A DNA stretch of 64,000 nt from a bacterium. GTDB lineage: Bacteria; Bdellovibrionota_B; Oligoflexia; Silvanigrellales; Silvanigrellaceae. The translations under genes were made by a program, and so were the position numbers. Below are positions 53,808 to 62,101 of the stretch, piece after piece. The stretch covers positions 1 to 64,000 of the forward strand of contig RGDM01000010.1 in NCBI GenBank assembly GCA_009918675.1. The letters are read 5' to 3'. The notes beneath the pieces were generated by a model. It searched no databases, was not told the origin of the DNA, and was given only the letters and a program-made list of their open reading frames with translations. Each line of letters starts with the position of its first letter. Position 1 is the stretch's first letter.

Positions 53808-54690
53808 TGATGATCTCTTTTTGCTCATGAGACTCGGCCGGTTTATAGCCGCGCACATCCAAAAAGTGAGTGATCCACGGATCACCGAGTTTGTGCAACT
53901 CTTCCCATGTGCCTTTCGCAACAATGCGGCCATCATGGAGAATTGCAACCCTGCGGGCAAACGTAAATGCAACCTCAACGTTTGAGGTGACGCACACCAA
54001 GCTACTGCCAATAGACGCAGCCAATTTATGAATCATGTCAATCACCACTGCCGATGTCACCGGATCCAAGCCGGCCGTTGGTTCGTCCAGCAGGGCAAGA
54101 TCTGGTGAGGTGGCAAGCGCTCGAACAATACCAACCCGCCGTCGCATACCGCCCGAAAGCTCACTCGGGAGCTTTCGGGCGGCGGCCGGCAAGTTCACAC
54201 TCGCGAGCATTCGATGAACCCGCTCTTCCATGTCATACGCAGACATGCAGGTCATGTTCTCCATCGCAAAAAGAATGTTTTCACGGACGGTCATGAAATC
54301 AAAAAGAGCGCCGAGCTGGAAAGCCATGCCAACCCGCTGCAAAAGTCTATTTCTTTCCTCACGGCCGAGGCTGGCGAGATTGCGACCAAACAACGAAACT
54401 TGGCCCATATCTGGTGGAATGAGTCCGATCATTCCTTTAAGCAGGGTGCTTTTGCCACAACCACCCGGCCCCAGAATAGACAAATGCTCGCCGCGCTGCA
54501 CCTGCAGATTGACTCCCGCTAACACCGGACGTCCTTCGTACGCCTTGTGGAAATTTATAATATCGACAATAGTTCCTGCATCCTTGGCGGATTGCGACAA
54601 AACTTCCCGAGCATTTTCGTGGGCGGCCGACATCGTTCCCAACTCCATAGCGTAGCGCGCAAGCTCGACTAACTTGGTGGAGTCTGACAT
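53800..54690 (-). CDS. ABC transporter ATPase, MlaF-like
   Basis: 296 residues. Walker A GPGGCGKST at 74-82, Q-loop FQLGALFDFMTVREN, signature LSGGMRRRVGIVRAL and Walker B LALLDEPTAGLDP. The LSGGM form and FQ-GALFD are typical of MlaF/Ttg2A, which energise retrograde phospholipid transport with MlaE and MlaD. No permease or MCE-domain gene is nearby, so partners must be elsewhere. A 40-residue helical N-terminal extension is unusual for the family. Gene is followed by uvrA with an 8-base overlap. Divergent from the cysteine-repeat gene, 80 bases apart. Confidence 0.85.
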   Translation of the reverse strand: MSDSTKLVELARYAMELGTMSAAHENAREVLSQSAKDAGTIVDIINFHKAYEGRPVLAGVNLQVQRGEHLSILGPGGCGKSTLLKGMIGLIPPDMGQVSLFGRNLASLGREERNRLLQRVGMAFQLGALFDFMTVRENILFAMENMTCMSAYDMEERVHRMLASVNLPAAARKLPSELSGGMRRRVGIVRALATSPDLALLDEPTAGLDPVTSAVVIDMIHKLAASIGSSLVCVTSNVEVAFTFARRVAILHDGRIVAKGTWEELHKLGDPWITHFLDVRGYKPAESHEQKEIING

Positions 54691-54770
54691 GTGACTCCGC
54701 CGGGCTCAAGGCGGGCGCCAAGGCAACCGACTCATTAGAGTCGAATGGGCTGAAAGGTGAGGGTTAAACC

Positions 54771-55913
54771 GTGAGTTTTCTCAAAGAGCTGAGCCGCCGC
54801 AATCCTAATTTCGCACCAATTGTCAGCACCCTTGTGTGCGTGGGAATTGGTTGGGAACGTGCAAAGTCGTTTGCCGAAGCGCAACAAGCGCCAGTCCCCA
54901 ATGCGGAAAACAAGCCTCAAGTTGAATCTAATCAGCAAAAGGCACCTTCCATCGGGGAACGAATTGATTTGCCTTTGCCGCCAAAGGAAATCAAGCCGCG
55001 CGAGGAAATCAGCAAAGATAAAGAACTGACCAAAGAAACAAACAAGCGCAGCAAAGCTGAAATTCTGCAGACCATTCCGTTGGAATTGCGAGCTGCGCAG
55101 AAGTTTCAAAACATTAAAACCAAGGCCCAAGCATGTCAGCTCCTTGAAGGGAAAATTCTGACTTACTACGACACTGCATCTCTTGTGGTTAGCTGTGTCC
55201 AACATCCAGTTGAAGATGCCGAGCTCCTGAATGAATTGGTTTACAAACAACGCAAACCGGTGGCTGAAGTACCTGCCCACGTTTACCGCCTTATGCCCTT
55301 TGGCGAACCATTGATGCCAAATCAAAACCTCAGTCTGACAACATCAAAAGTTTGCCGCGAGCTCAATGGGCAATACGTGACATCCACAGGGACAGATTAC
55401 TACTACATCGAAGCATGCAAGAAGAGATCATTTTCTACTTATGTTGAGCTTCAAGCGCACAACCGACGCAATGCTCCAGTCCGAACAGTTTCACCTGAAC
55501 AATTGGAGAAGCTGAGCGGCGGTCGACCAATTGATGGCAGCTATGATCGGGAGGTTGGTGCGCTCTATCGAATCGTTGGAGACTCAAGTTTAAGCACGCT
55601 TGGAAGTGCCGATGGCCGAGCAAAACCGGTACGCTCGGCAGAGGAACTTGATGCATTGCCTCAAAACTCAAACAAAAATCTCGACCTCAAGAAGCTCTGC
55701 AGCCAATACAATAATAAAGTGGTTTCCTTTTATTCTCAGCTTTTCTTTATCACAAATTGTCAGAAGCGTCCGGTCAAGGAGCTTCCCATCGCAATTCAAC
55801 AACGCTTTGCCGAGCGCGGTGCTTCAATCACAGATTTGTCTTCCGGACAGCTCAACGCGATCCCCACAGGCAAGGAACTCAGCGAAGATGAAGCTGCCTC
55901 GTTGATCAAATAA
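54771..55913 (+). CDS. Exported-type protein with cysteine-paired repeats, unknown function
   Basis: 380 residues; start GTG with GTGAGGG seven bases upstream. An N-terminal hydrophobic stretch (about 14-28) may be a signal or anchor; residues 36-100 are a Pro/Lys/Glu-rich linker. Then come three similar units, each with a Cys pair 20-21 residues apart: C122-C142, C195-C216 and C310-C330. Each pair spans a motif of the form C-x2-[LY]-x-[GN]-[KQ]-[IVY]-[LV]-[TS] and ends C-x-[KQ]-[RH], and each is followed some 25-30 residues later by a V/L-S/P-x-x-Q-L-x-x-[IL] element. A fourth, cysteine-free copy may fill the gap between units two and three (256-300). No known family is recognised. Disulfides in the periplasm are likely. 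Confidence 0.7.
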   Translation: MSFLKELSRRNPNFAPIVSTLVCVGIGWERAKSFAEAQQAPVPNAENKPQVESNQQKAPSIGERIDLPLPPKEIKPREEISKDKELTKETNKRSKAEILQTIPLELRAAQKFQNIKTKAQACQLLEGKILTYYDTASLVVSCVQHPVEDAELLNELVYKQRKPVAEVPAHVYRLMPFGEPLMPNQNLSLTTSKVCRELNGQYVTSTGTDYYYIEACKKRSFSTYVELQAHNRRNAPVRTVSPEQLEKLSGGRPIDGSYDREVGALYRIVGDSSLSTLGSADGRAKPVRSAEELDALPQNSNKNLDLKKLCSQYNNKVVSFYSQLFFITNCQKRPVKELPIAIQQRFAERGASITDLSSGQLNAIPTGKELSEDEAASLIK

Positions 55914-55945
55914 CAATCCAGATTCTGCCGGAGACAGCTTTTTTC

Positions 55946-55987
55946 AAAGCCCCATTGGAAAAAAAACCGTTCAAAGCGGGCTTTTTT
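55946..55987 (+). terminator. Probable intrinsic terminator after the cysteine-repeat gene
   Basis: AAAGCCC (55946-55952) can pair with GGGCTTT (55978-55984), followed by T's to 55987. An inner CCG/CGG hairpin flanked by A8 and T6 could also end transcription from the opposite, convergent gene. The loop is long, so strength is uncertain. Confidence 0.4.
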
Positions 55988-56009
55988 CTAGTCGCGTGCG
56001 GATCGCTTT

Positions 56010-56930
56010 TCAGTGGACTTGCGATTGACTGGGCAGCATGCGCAGAACCACGAAATCTCTTGCCGCCTGAGCATCGACAAAACCTGGAACATAAGTCTCA
56101 GAACCCATTCCCACAGACACAACCTGATCCTTATCAAGTGAGAATTCATAACGAACAAATCGCTCAATGCTCTCTGCTCGCTGCGCTGTTTCGTTGCGCA
56201 ATTTCTGCCGCGATCCGGTGCGCTGCGCGTGTACTTCAATCAACAAACGGCCACGCGCGTCAGCAAATGTCTTGCTAATCAAATCACGCAGGGATTCTTG
56301 TCCATGCCTGGTCAGCTCAAGTTCGAGTCCTGAATTTCCGCCGCCAAACAATTCATCCGCTGGAATCGTCACACGTGGATTGATCTTTTTGACCTGAGCA
56401 ATCCCTTTACGGCGAACAACAACAAGATCACCCACCATAGGCATCGGATACAAATTGCCAGCCGAAATCCATTCCTCGTTGACACCCTTATCAACTGTCA
56501 GGCCTTGGCCAGCCAAAGAAAGCAAGCCTTCAACGACACCACCATTGCGCGCCACCACTTCACCTTGACCGAGTGCAACCCAACGCCCAGGAGGCAGACA
56601 ACGCAACACGTCAAACTCAGCGCCGGTCTGAAGTTGGACAGGAGTCGCAATGGCTTCCCCTTCGTCAGAACTCATCCGCAACGGCCACAAGACGCGAACG
56701 CGTCCGTCTTCTGCGCGCTCAACCCGGGTGACGGCCACCGGCTGGTCGGGCAGCGCACTCACGGCATCCGCCGAGCAGCCCGCTGAAGAGGTCATGGCAA
56801 AACTCTGTCCGCTCGCCAAAACAGCTAAAGAAATTAGAGCTTTGTACAGCAAGTCTGCAGCCAAAATAGGCAACCGACCCAAGAAATTGAGGATTGAAAA
56901 CTGTTGCTTGAGTCTCTTGCTAAGCCTCAT
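56010..56930 (-). CDS. OmpA-like envelope protein
   Basis: 306 residues with an N-terminal signal or anchor (LLYKALISLAVLASGQSFA). The middle region is rich in short strands (GEFVVAR-like repeats of about 20 residues, GDLVVVRRKGIAQVKK). The last 110 residues look like a divergent OmpA peptidoglycan-binding domain: LLIEVHAQRTGSRQKLRNET then AQRAESIERFV and VSVGMGSETYVPG. The Asp and Arg that bind diaminopimelate in OmpA are only partly recognisable. A GGGGAG site precedes the ATG. Convergent with the cysteine-repeat gene and divergent from trmB across a 170-base gap. Confidence 0.7.
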   Translation of the reverse strand: MRLSKRLKQQFSILNFLGRLPILAADLLYKALISLAVLASGQSFAMTSSAGCSADAVSALPDQPVAVTRVERAEDGRVRVLWPLRMSSDEGEAIATPVQLQTGAEFDVLRCLPPGRWVALGQGEVVARNGGVVEGLLSLAGQGLTVDKGVNEEWISAGNLYPMPMVGDLVVVRRKGIAQVKKINPRVTIPADELFGGGNSGLELELTRHGQESLRDLISKTFADARGRLLIEVHAQRTGSRQKLRNETAQRAESIERFVRYEFSLDKDQVVSVGMGSETYVPGFVDAQAARDFVVLRMLPSQSQVH

Positions 56931-57100
56931 TATGGCTCCCCTTCCAGGCGCGCGCTAAGCGCACCACATTTGCCGTTTCATCGGCAGTCGGAGCCTCAAG
57001 AAAGCTGCAATTTTTTCAGCTTTCATAAGGGTTTTGACTCAAACCGACGCGGGAAACCCAGGCCTGACGCAGGGCGGCCAACACAGGGAGAATTCCAACC

Positions 57101-57817
57101 ATGAGACAAGCAGGAATGCTCGTTGAGCGCATGAAAAAAGGTGAAGCTGCACCAGACAAGCACTTCAATCCCTATCTCCACGAAGCCCTCGAGTACCAAA
57201 ATATTCTTCTCACCGGAGGAGAATGGGCCGAGCGCAAAACCAGTTGCTTTGCAGACTCAAGTAAACCTCTGTTGATTGAGGTTGGTTGCTACATGGGAAA
57301 GAATGTTCTCGAATTTGCCGAGCACAACCCGGAGTGGAACATTCTTGGTATCGACATCACCTATAAACGCACAGTGAAAGCCGCACGGAAAATCAAATCA
57401 CTTGGCATGGAAAATGCGAAAATCGTCATCAGCGACGCCCGACAGGCACTCGCAGAACTTCCGGCCGGGTCGTTGGCCGGGCTTTGCGTCTTTTTTCCTG
57501 ACCCATGGCCAAAGAAAAAACAACGCAAAAACCGCTTGCTGCAAGAGCACTTTTTTGAAATCCTGAAGGAAAAATTGAACCCCAACGGTGGCTTTTTTTG
57601 GTTCAAAACCGACAGCGAAGATTATTTCCTTTGCGTGCAGGAAACACTTCGACAACTCAAGTGGAGCGAGTCCGAGTCCGACGCTCGGCCGAATGGTCTC
57701 GAGCCTCTTCCCTACACAACGGTTTTTGAGGCACTCTTCATTGGGAAAAATCTTCCCATCTACCGCAGGGTGTATCAGCCTCAACGCGCAAACGTTGAAG
57801 AGTCACCTCAGCGATAA
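57101..57817 (+). CDS. trmB: tRNA (guanine-N7-)-methyltransferase
   Basis: 238 residues. The family motif FPDPWPKKKQRKNRLLQ is present, with the AdoMet-binding start LIEVGCYMGKNVLEFA (usual GxGxG slightly changed), ILGIDI and the tRNA-binding TDSEDYF and EALFIGKNLPIYR-type ending. It methylates G46 in tRNA variable loops. GGGAG lies ten bases before the ATG. The cation efflux gene follows after 19 bases. Confidence 0.95.
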   Translation: MRQAGMLVERMKKGEAAPDKHFNPYLHEALEYQNILLTGGEWAERKTSCFADSSKPLLIEVGCYMGKNVLEFAEHNPEWNILGIDITYKRTVKAARKIKSLGMENAKIVISDARQALAELPAGSLAGLCVFFPDPWPKKKQRKNRLLQEHFFEILKEKLNPNGGFFWFKTDSEDYFLCVQETLRQLKWSESESDARPNGLEPLPYTTVFEALFIGKNLPIYRRVYQPQRANVEESPQR

Positions 57818-57836
57818 CTCAACGAGGGTGCGCTCA

Positions 57837-58847
57837 ATGATAATTCGAGGCGAAACAACCCACAGCAGTGATACCTCCACTGAAGTGAGCGCCACGGACC
57901 CAGAAATCACAATCCACGCCGCGCGCCGTGCGGCAACCTTGGCGGCTTTAGGCGCGGCAACTCTCGCTGTCTGTAAACTCGTCCTGTTTTTAATGACGGG
58001 CTCCATGGTTGTTGCTCTCTCAGCTTGGGACAGCGCACTCGATGTCTGTGTCAGCGCACTGAATCAAAAGGTCATCCACTTCGCGCGCCAGCAACCCGAC
58101 ACAAATCACCCGTATGGTCATGGCAAAGCTGAATCGATGGCGGCACTTGCACAAGGAGCACTGATCTTAGGCGGTGCAGTGTTGATCGTGATTTCCAGCG
58201 CCCAGAAACTTTGGGAGGTTTACCAAGGTCAAGTCACCACCTTTGAACACTCTGGTGGCACCGCGGCGTTTTTCATTGCAGCTGCATTGGCGAGTGTGTT
58301 GATCACCCGCAGTCTCAAACGCGCAGCTCGAAAATACAACAGCCCTGCCTTAGACGCCGATTCAGAGCATTATCGCACTGATGTTATCGCTAACATCGCC
58401 AGTGCCATTTCAATTGCAGTGATAGCTCTGACTGGAAAATTCTGGCTCGATCCGTTGTTTGCTGTTCTATTCGCACTCAATATCGGCTGGGGTGGGTTCA
58501 AACTCCTCAACAACAGTATCAATGATCTTCTCGATCACGACCTACCCGATGAATTCAAAGAAAACGTCTTAACTGTCATCGCAGGATGCAGCGAAAAAAT
58601 AATTGATATTCATAATTTCCGTGGTCGGCGCAGTGGACACAGATACTTCTTCGATTTCCACATCACACTCCCTGTGGAACTCGATTTTCGCAGCGTTCAT
58701 GAAATCACTGAATTTATCGAACACACTCTTGAGCAAAAATTTGATGCTGACGTTGTCATACATGCAGACCCTTCTGACGAAAATCCGAACCGGATACGAA
58801 CGGCGCCTGGAGTTCATCGCAAACTGCAAAATACACTAACCTCCTAA
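57837..58847 (+). CDS. Cation diffusion facilitator (FieF-type metal/proton antiporter)
   Basis: 336 residues with six membrane helices and a cytosolic C-terminal domain. The zinc-binding residues of FieF/YiiP site A are visible: the two Asp in LSAWDSALDV (helix 2) and His and Asp in HYRTDVIANI (helix 5); NHPYGHGKAES is the usual loop. Substrate is a divalent metal, Zn, Fe or similar. The start at 57837 follows GAGGGTG; the in-frame extension upstream overlaps trmB. The queG gene follows after eleven bases. Confidence 0.92.
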   Translation: MIIRGETTHSSDTSTEVSATDPEITIHAARRAATLAALGAATLAVCKLVLFLMTGSMVVALSAWDSALDVCVSALNQKVIHFARQQPDTNHPYGHGKAESMAALAQGALILGGAVLIVISSAQKLWEVYQGQVTTFEHSGGTAAFFIAAALASVLITRSLKRAARKYNSPALDADSEHYRTDVIANIASAISIAVIALTGKFWLDPLFAVLFALNIGWGGFKLLNNSINDLLDHDLPDEFKENVLTVIAGCSEKIIDIHNFRGRRSGHRYFFDFHITLPVELDFRSVHEITEFIEHTLEQKFDADVVIHADPSDENPNRIRTAPGVHRKLQNTLTS

Positions 58848-58858
58848 GAGTCATCTGC

Positions 58859-60058
58859 TTGCAATTCTCTAAACCACATCCAGTTTTACAGAAACACCTC
58901 AAATCAGTGGGTGTGAATTGGTCATCAGTTTTAGATGTGGAGCATTGGCTGGAATTCTGGAAAGCCCAAGAGCCCCCCGAAGAACTAAAAAACGACCTCA
59001 ATTTTATGGCCGACTGGGTGAGTGCAGGCGCGCACGGAAAGATGCATTTTCTCGAGCGCAATCATCAAGCACGCATGGACGCTCGAAGAATCCTCGAAAG
59101 TGTCTCATCCATTCTCTCGCTGATTATCCCATACGATACCGGCTCTTCCGTGCGAGGTTTCAACAACGCATCGCCGCAACATCAATTGACCCCGCTCGTT
59201 GAAAAAATTGCACGCTATGCGCGCCTACCGGACTATCACAAAGTGATTAAAAAAGAGCTCGACAAGGTCATGCACAGTTGGCTCGCCGAGGCACAATCAA
59301 CAGGGCTTATTTCCGCACCTGTGGAATGGAGAGTTGTCACAGACTCCTTGCCATTTCTTGACAGAGCTCACGCACGCCTCGCCGGACTCGGCTTTGTCGG
59401 CAAAAACACAATGCTCATTCGCCCGGGGGTTGGAAGTTATTTCTTTATTGCCCACGTTTTGCTTTCTGCGGATTTCTCAACATCTGCAAATTCAGAAGGT
59501 GAAAAACCTCTCGCCGCAAATGCTATTGAACAACTCTCATGTGGCGATTGCCGACGCTGTCTCGATGCCTGCCCAACTCAAGCGCTGAGCGCACCATATT
59601 ATTTGAATGCAAATAAATGCCTTTCGTATCTTTCCATCGAACATCGCAGCACGGTCCCAACAGAATATATTTCCCATTTCGCGGAGCGATTTTACGGATG
59701 TGATATTTGCCAAGAGGTGTGTCCTTACAACTTCAAAACCACCCCACTTGAAACTCTAAAAGGCTTTACACAGCACCATGCAGGATTCACACACCAGACC
59801 ATGCACGACATCGCCTCAATGACTCCCGCTCAATACGAAAAATGGTTCGCTGGCACAGCGATGACACGCGCAAAATACTCGGGACTTGTTCGGAATGCTC
59901 TTTACTCGCTTTACGCATGCAAAGATCCAAACCTGCAACCCATTCTCGATTCAAGGAGTTCAGATACAGACCCGCTCATCAAGGCGACTGTAATCCAAGT
60001 GCTTGAGCTTCTTGGTGGTGCGCTTAATAAACCTCAGGTCGATTCCGACCCACAATAA
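58859..60058 (+). CDS. queG: Epoxyqueuosine reductase
   Basis: 399 residues, cobalamin and two 4Fe-4S cluster enzyme that makes queuosine in tRNA. Diagnostic are DSLPFLDRAHARLAGLGFVG with KNTMLI (contains the catalytic Asp), CGDCRRCLDACPTQAL and CDICQEVCPYN. A start codon TTG at 58859 is proposed: AAGAG lies eight bases upstream and the first ATG is 50 codons on, inside the conserved part. The last 35 bases overlap the end of the HtrA gene, convergent. A third cobalamin enzyme besides MetH and the mutase. Confidence 0.93.
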   Translation: MQFSKPHPVLQKHLKSVGVNWSSVLDVEHWLEFWKAQEPPEELKNDLNFMADWVSAGAHGKMHFLERNHQARMDARRILESVSSILSLIIPYDTGSSVRGFNNASPQHQLTPLVEKIARYARLPDYHKVIKKELDKVMHSWLAEAQSTGLISAPVEWRVVTDSLPFLDRAHARLAGLGFVGKNTMLIRPGVGSYFFIAHVLLSADFSTSANSEGEKPLAANAIEQLSCGDCRRCLDACPTQALSAPYYLNANKCLSYLSIEHRSTVPTEYISHFAERFYGCDICQEVCPYNFKTTPLETLKGFTQHHAGFTHQTMHDIASMTPAQYEKWFAGTAMTRAKYSGLVRNALYSLYACKDPNLQPILDSRSSDTDPLIKATVIQVLELLGGALNKPQVDSDPQ

Positions 60059-61166
60059 ACTCTTTAGGCATGCGGCCAATCATCACTTCCAATTTAACCT
60101 TTTTCCCGTCGCGTAAAAGCTGAACCACGGCTCGCGCACCTGGGGTTAATTTGCGGACCAATGTACCGAACTCTCTGACGTCAGCAATCGGATTCTCATT
60201 GAGAGCAAGAACAATATCGCTGGCATGAAGTCCAGCCGTGTCGGCAGGCGAGCCCTCAACAACGTGAGTCACAAGCAAACCTGTCGTGCTGGCTTCGGAT
60301 GCATTCCCCTTCGCATTCATCAGCCCGAGACCAAGCCAAACAAACTTCGACATACCCACAGGCCGCCTCAGTGCATCTAATATTGGGCGCGCAACTTCGG
60401 TTGGAATTGCAAATGAAATGCCGCGCGCGTCAGAGAGCAGAGCGGTGTTTATGCCAATCACTTCACCCTTCAAATTGAAAAGAGGGCCGCCGGAATTTCC
60501 AGGATTGATAGCTGCGTCCGTCTGCAGGAAGTCATCAAAAGGACCCTCTCCAATCGTTCGCCCTTTTGCCGAAAGAATACCGGATGTCACCGTGTGTCCA
60601 TAACCAAACGGATTGCCGATTGCGAAAACAGGTTCTCCAATGCGAGCACGCGCACTCTGACCAAATCGCAACGGGCGCGCTTTCAGCCAAGGATTTTCTA
60701 GCTTCAAAAGGGCCAAATCAGCTTGCTTGTTCATTCCAATCAATTTAGCACTGAGGCCCCATTTTTCGTTTGCTGGAACCACTTCGATACTTTTTGCGTC
60801 TTTAACAACGTGATAATTCGTCACAACAAAAGACGAGTTCTGATAAAAAAACCCTGACCCTCGTGAACGCGGTGTCTCCCTTTGGATAATTTCGAGTGGC
60901 GACACAAACAGCTTAAAAAATGGATCCAATTTTGCGGCCTGCATGCCGTCTGTCGTTGCTTCTCGCCCTTCATTTTCGGCTTTTACGGTCTCGAGCTTGT
61001 CGTGCGTGCGAATATTCACCACACCAGGAAGCACCCGCTCCACGACATCAGCAAGCGATAGAAGCTGCGCTGCGCCAGCCATTGATGGAACCACGCTGGC
61101 AATAGCTCCCAGGGCGAACCACAAACCACGCGCACCGCCGTCTCGTCTCCGCAAACCAACCCGCAT
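60024..61166 (-). CDS. HtrA/DegP-family serine protease
   Basis: 380 residues. After a signal peptide (LWFALGAIASVVPSMAGAA) comes a trypsin-like domain with H119 (TNYHVV), D150 (KQADLALLKL) and S225 (INPGNSGGPL), then one PDZ domain (GLHASDIVLALNENPI). Periplasmic protease/chaperone for misfolded envelope proteins; with one PDZ it is closer to DegS/HhoB than to DegP. The start at 61166 has GGGGGG seven bases upstream; 71 in-frame codons upstream do not look coding. Confidence 0.93.
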   Translation of the reverse strand: MRVGLRRRDGGARGLWFALGAIASVVPSMAGAAQLLSLADVVERVLPGVVNIRTHDKLETVKAENEGREATTDGMQAAKLDPFFKLFVSPLEIIQRETPRSRGSGFFYQNSSFVVTNYHVVKDAKSIEVVPANEKWGLSAKLIGMNKQADLALLKLENPWLKARPLRFGQSARARIGEPVFAIGNPFGYGHTVTSGILSAKGRTIGEGPFDDFLQTDAAINPGNSGGPLFNLKGEVIGINTALLSDARGISFAIPTEVARPILDALRRPVGMSKFVWLGLGLMNAKGNASEASTTGLLVTHVVEGSPADTAGLHASDIVLALNENPIADVREFGTLVRKLTPGARAVVQLLRDGKKVKLEVMIGRMPKEFIVGRNRPEVY

Positions 61167-61317
61167 GTGCATGCCCCCCAGTTCACAGTGACCAAGGCTC
61201 ATTTTGGCACAGGCAAACTCAGTTGCAGCGTCACTGCCGCCAATCACATGACAAACAATGCCCAAGTGGATATGGTCTTGAGCACTGTCTGTAGGACCAG
61301 GTTGGGAAGGAGTCGCA

Positions 61318-62088
61318 ATGAAAAAATCATTGAATTTCGTCTGGATAAGTCTCCTTATTGTATGGATGTCAGGATGCACATCGACTCAACAAACCCGACC
61401 CGGAGTCCAAAGCGAATTTCTCGCATTAAATCCGTCCCTTATTGCAGCCTTTCCGCCCGTCATCATGCCGCACCCAAGCGAATCAACCTCCCTCGATCCA
61501 GCGGCTCTCATGACATCAAACCTGCAAAGCGCGGTTGAGACGCGAATTTTGTCTGCTTTTAAAAATCAACCCAACGTCAACGGAATTTCGTTTCAAACTG
61601 TGCGCACACTGCTCAAAGCAAGCGATAAACTCGCGAACGACATTGATTCTGAATTGAAGTCTGTTGGTCAACTTGCCAACAGTGGCGCGGCAAGAGAGAC
61701 ACTTTTACTTTCAAGTGAATGCAGAAATCGCCGAAATTTTCTCGATTTCTATAAATTTTGTTTGCTGCAGTCGCCCAAATGGGTTCCGCTTTTAAATAGA
61801 TTTTCGACCTCAGTTCAGAATTCAGACTCGATACTTATCCCGGTCATTACCAGCCTAGAGAAAGCGACAGAAAAAGATATTTATTTTGTAAAGTTTGGTG
61901 TTGCTCTTTTGCTCGTAGACACCAACAGCGGCAGGTTGATTTGGGGTCGCGACTCAATTGTCCGCCTCGATTCACCAGCGGGCGTGAAACAATTCTCTGA
62001 GGTCACCGCCGCTGTCGACAAAACATTCAACGAATCATTCTGGGCAGAGTTCCCAGGCCGACGTTCCAAACAGGAACAAAATAAATAA
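61318..62088 (+). CDS. Hypothetical lipoprotein
   Basis: 256 residues. Type II signal peptide with lipobox MSGC; the mature part is a soluble domain with about 230 residues, two Cys near the middle ([15 protein letters not shown]) and a stretch near the end ([20 protein letters not shown]) that resembles the core of GNA1162-like or LpoB-like lipoproteins. Family not certain. GGAGT lies before the ATG. It precedes the mutase gene by 13 bases, and is divergent from the HtrA gene with a 151-base gap. Confidence 0.7.
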   Translation: MKKSLNFVWISLLIVWMSGCTSTQQTRPGVQSEFLALNPSLIAAFPPVIMPHPSESTSLDPAALMTSNLQSAVETRILSAFKNQPNVNGISFQTVRTLLKASDKLANDIDSELKSVGQLANSGAARETLLLSSECRNRRNFLDFYKFCLLQSPKWVPLLNRFSTSVQNSDSILIPVITSLEKATEKDIYFVKFGVALLLVDTNSGRLIWGRDSIVRLDSPAGVKQFSEVTAAVDKTFNESFWAEFPGRRSKQEQNK

Positions 62089-62101
62089 TGAGGAACTGAA
62101 C

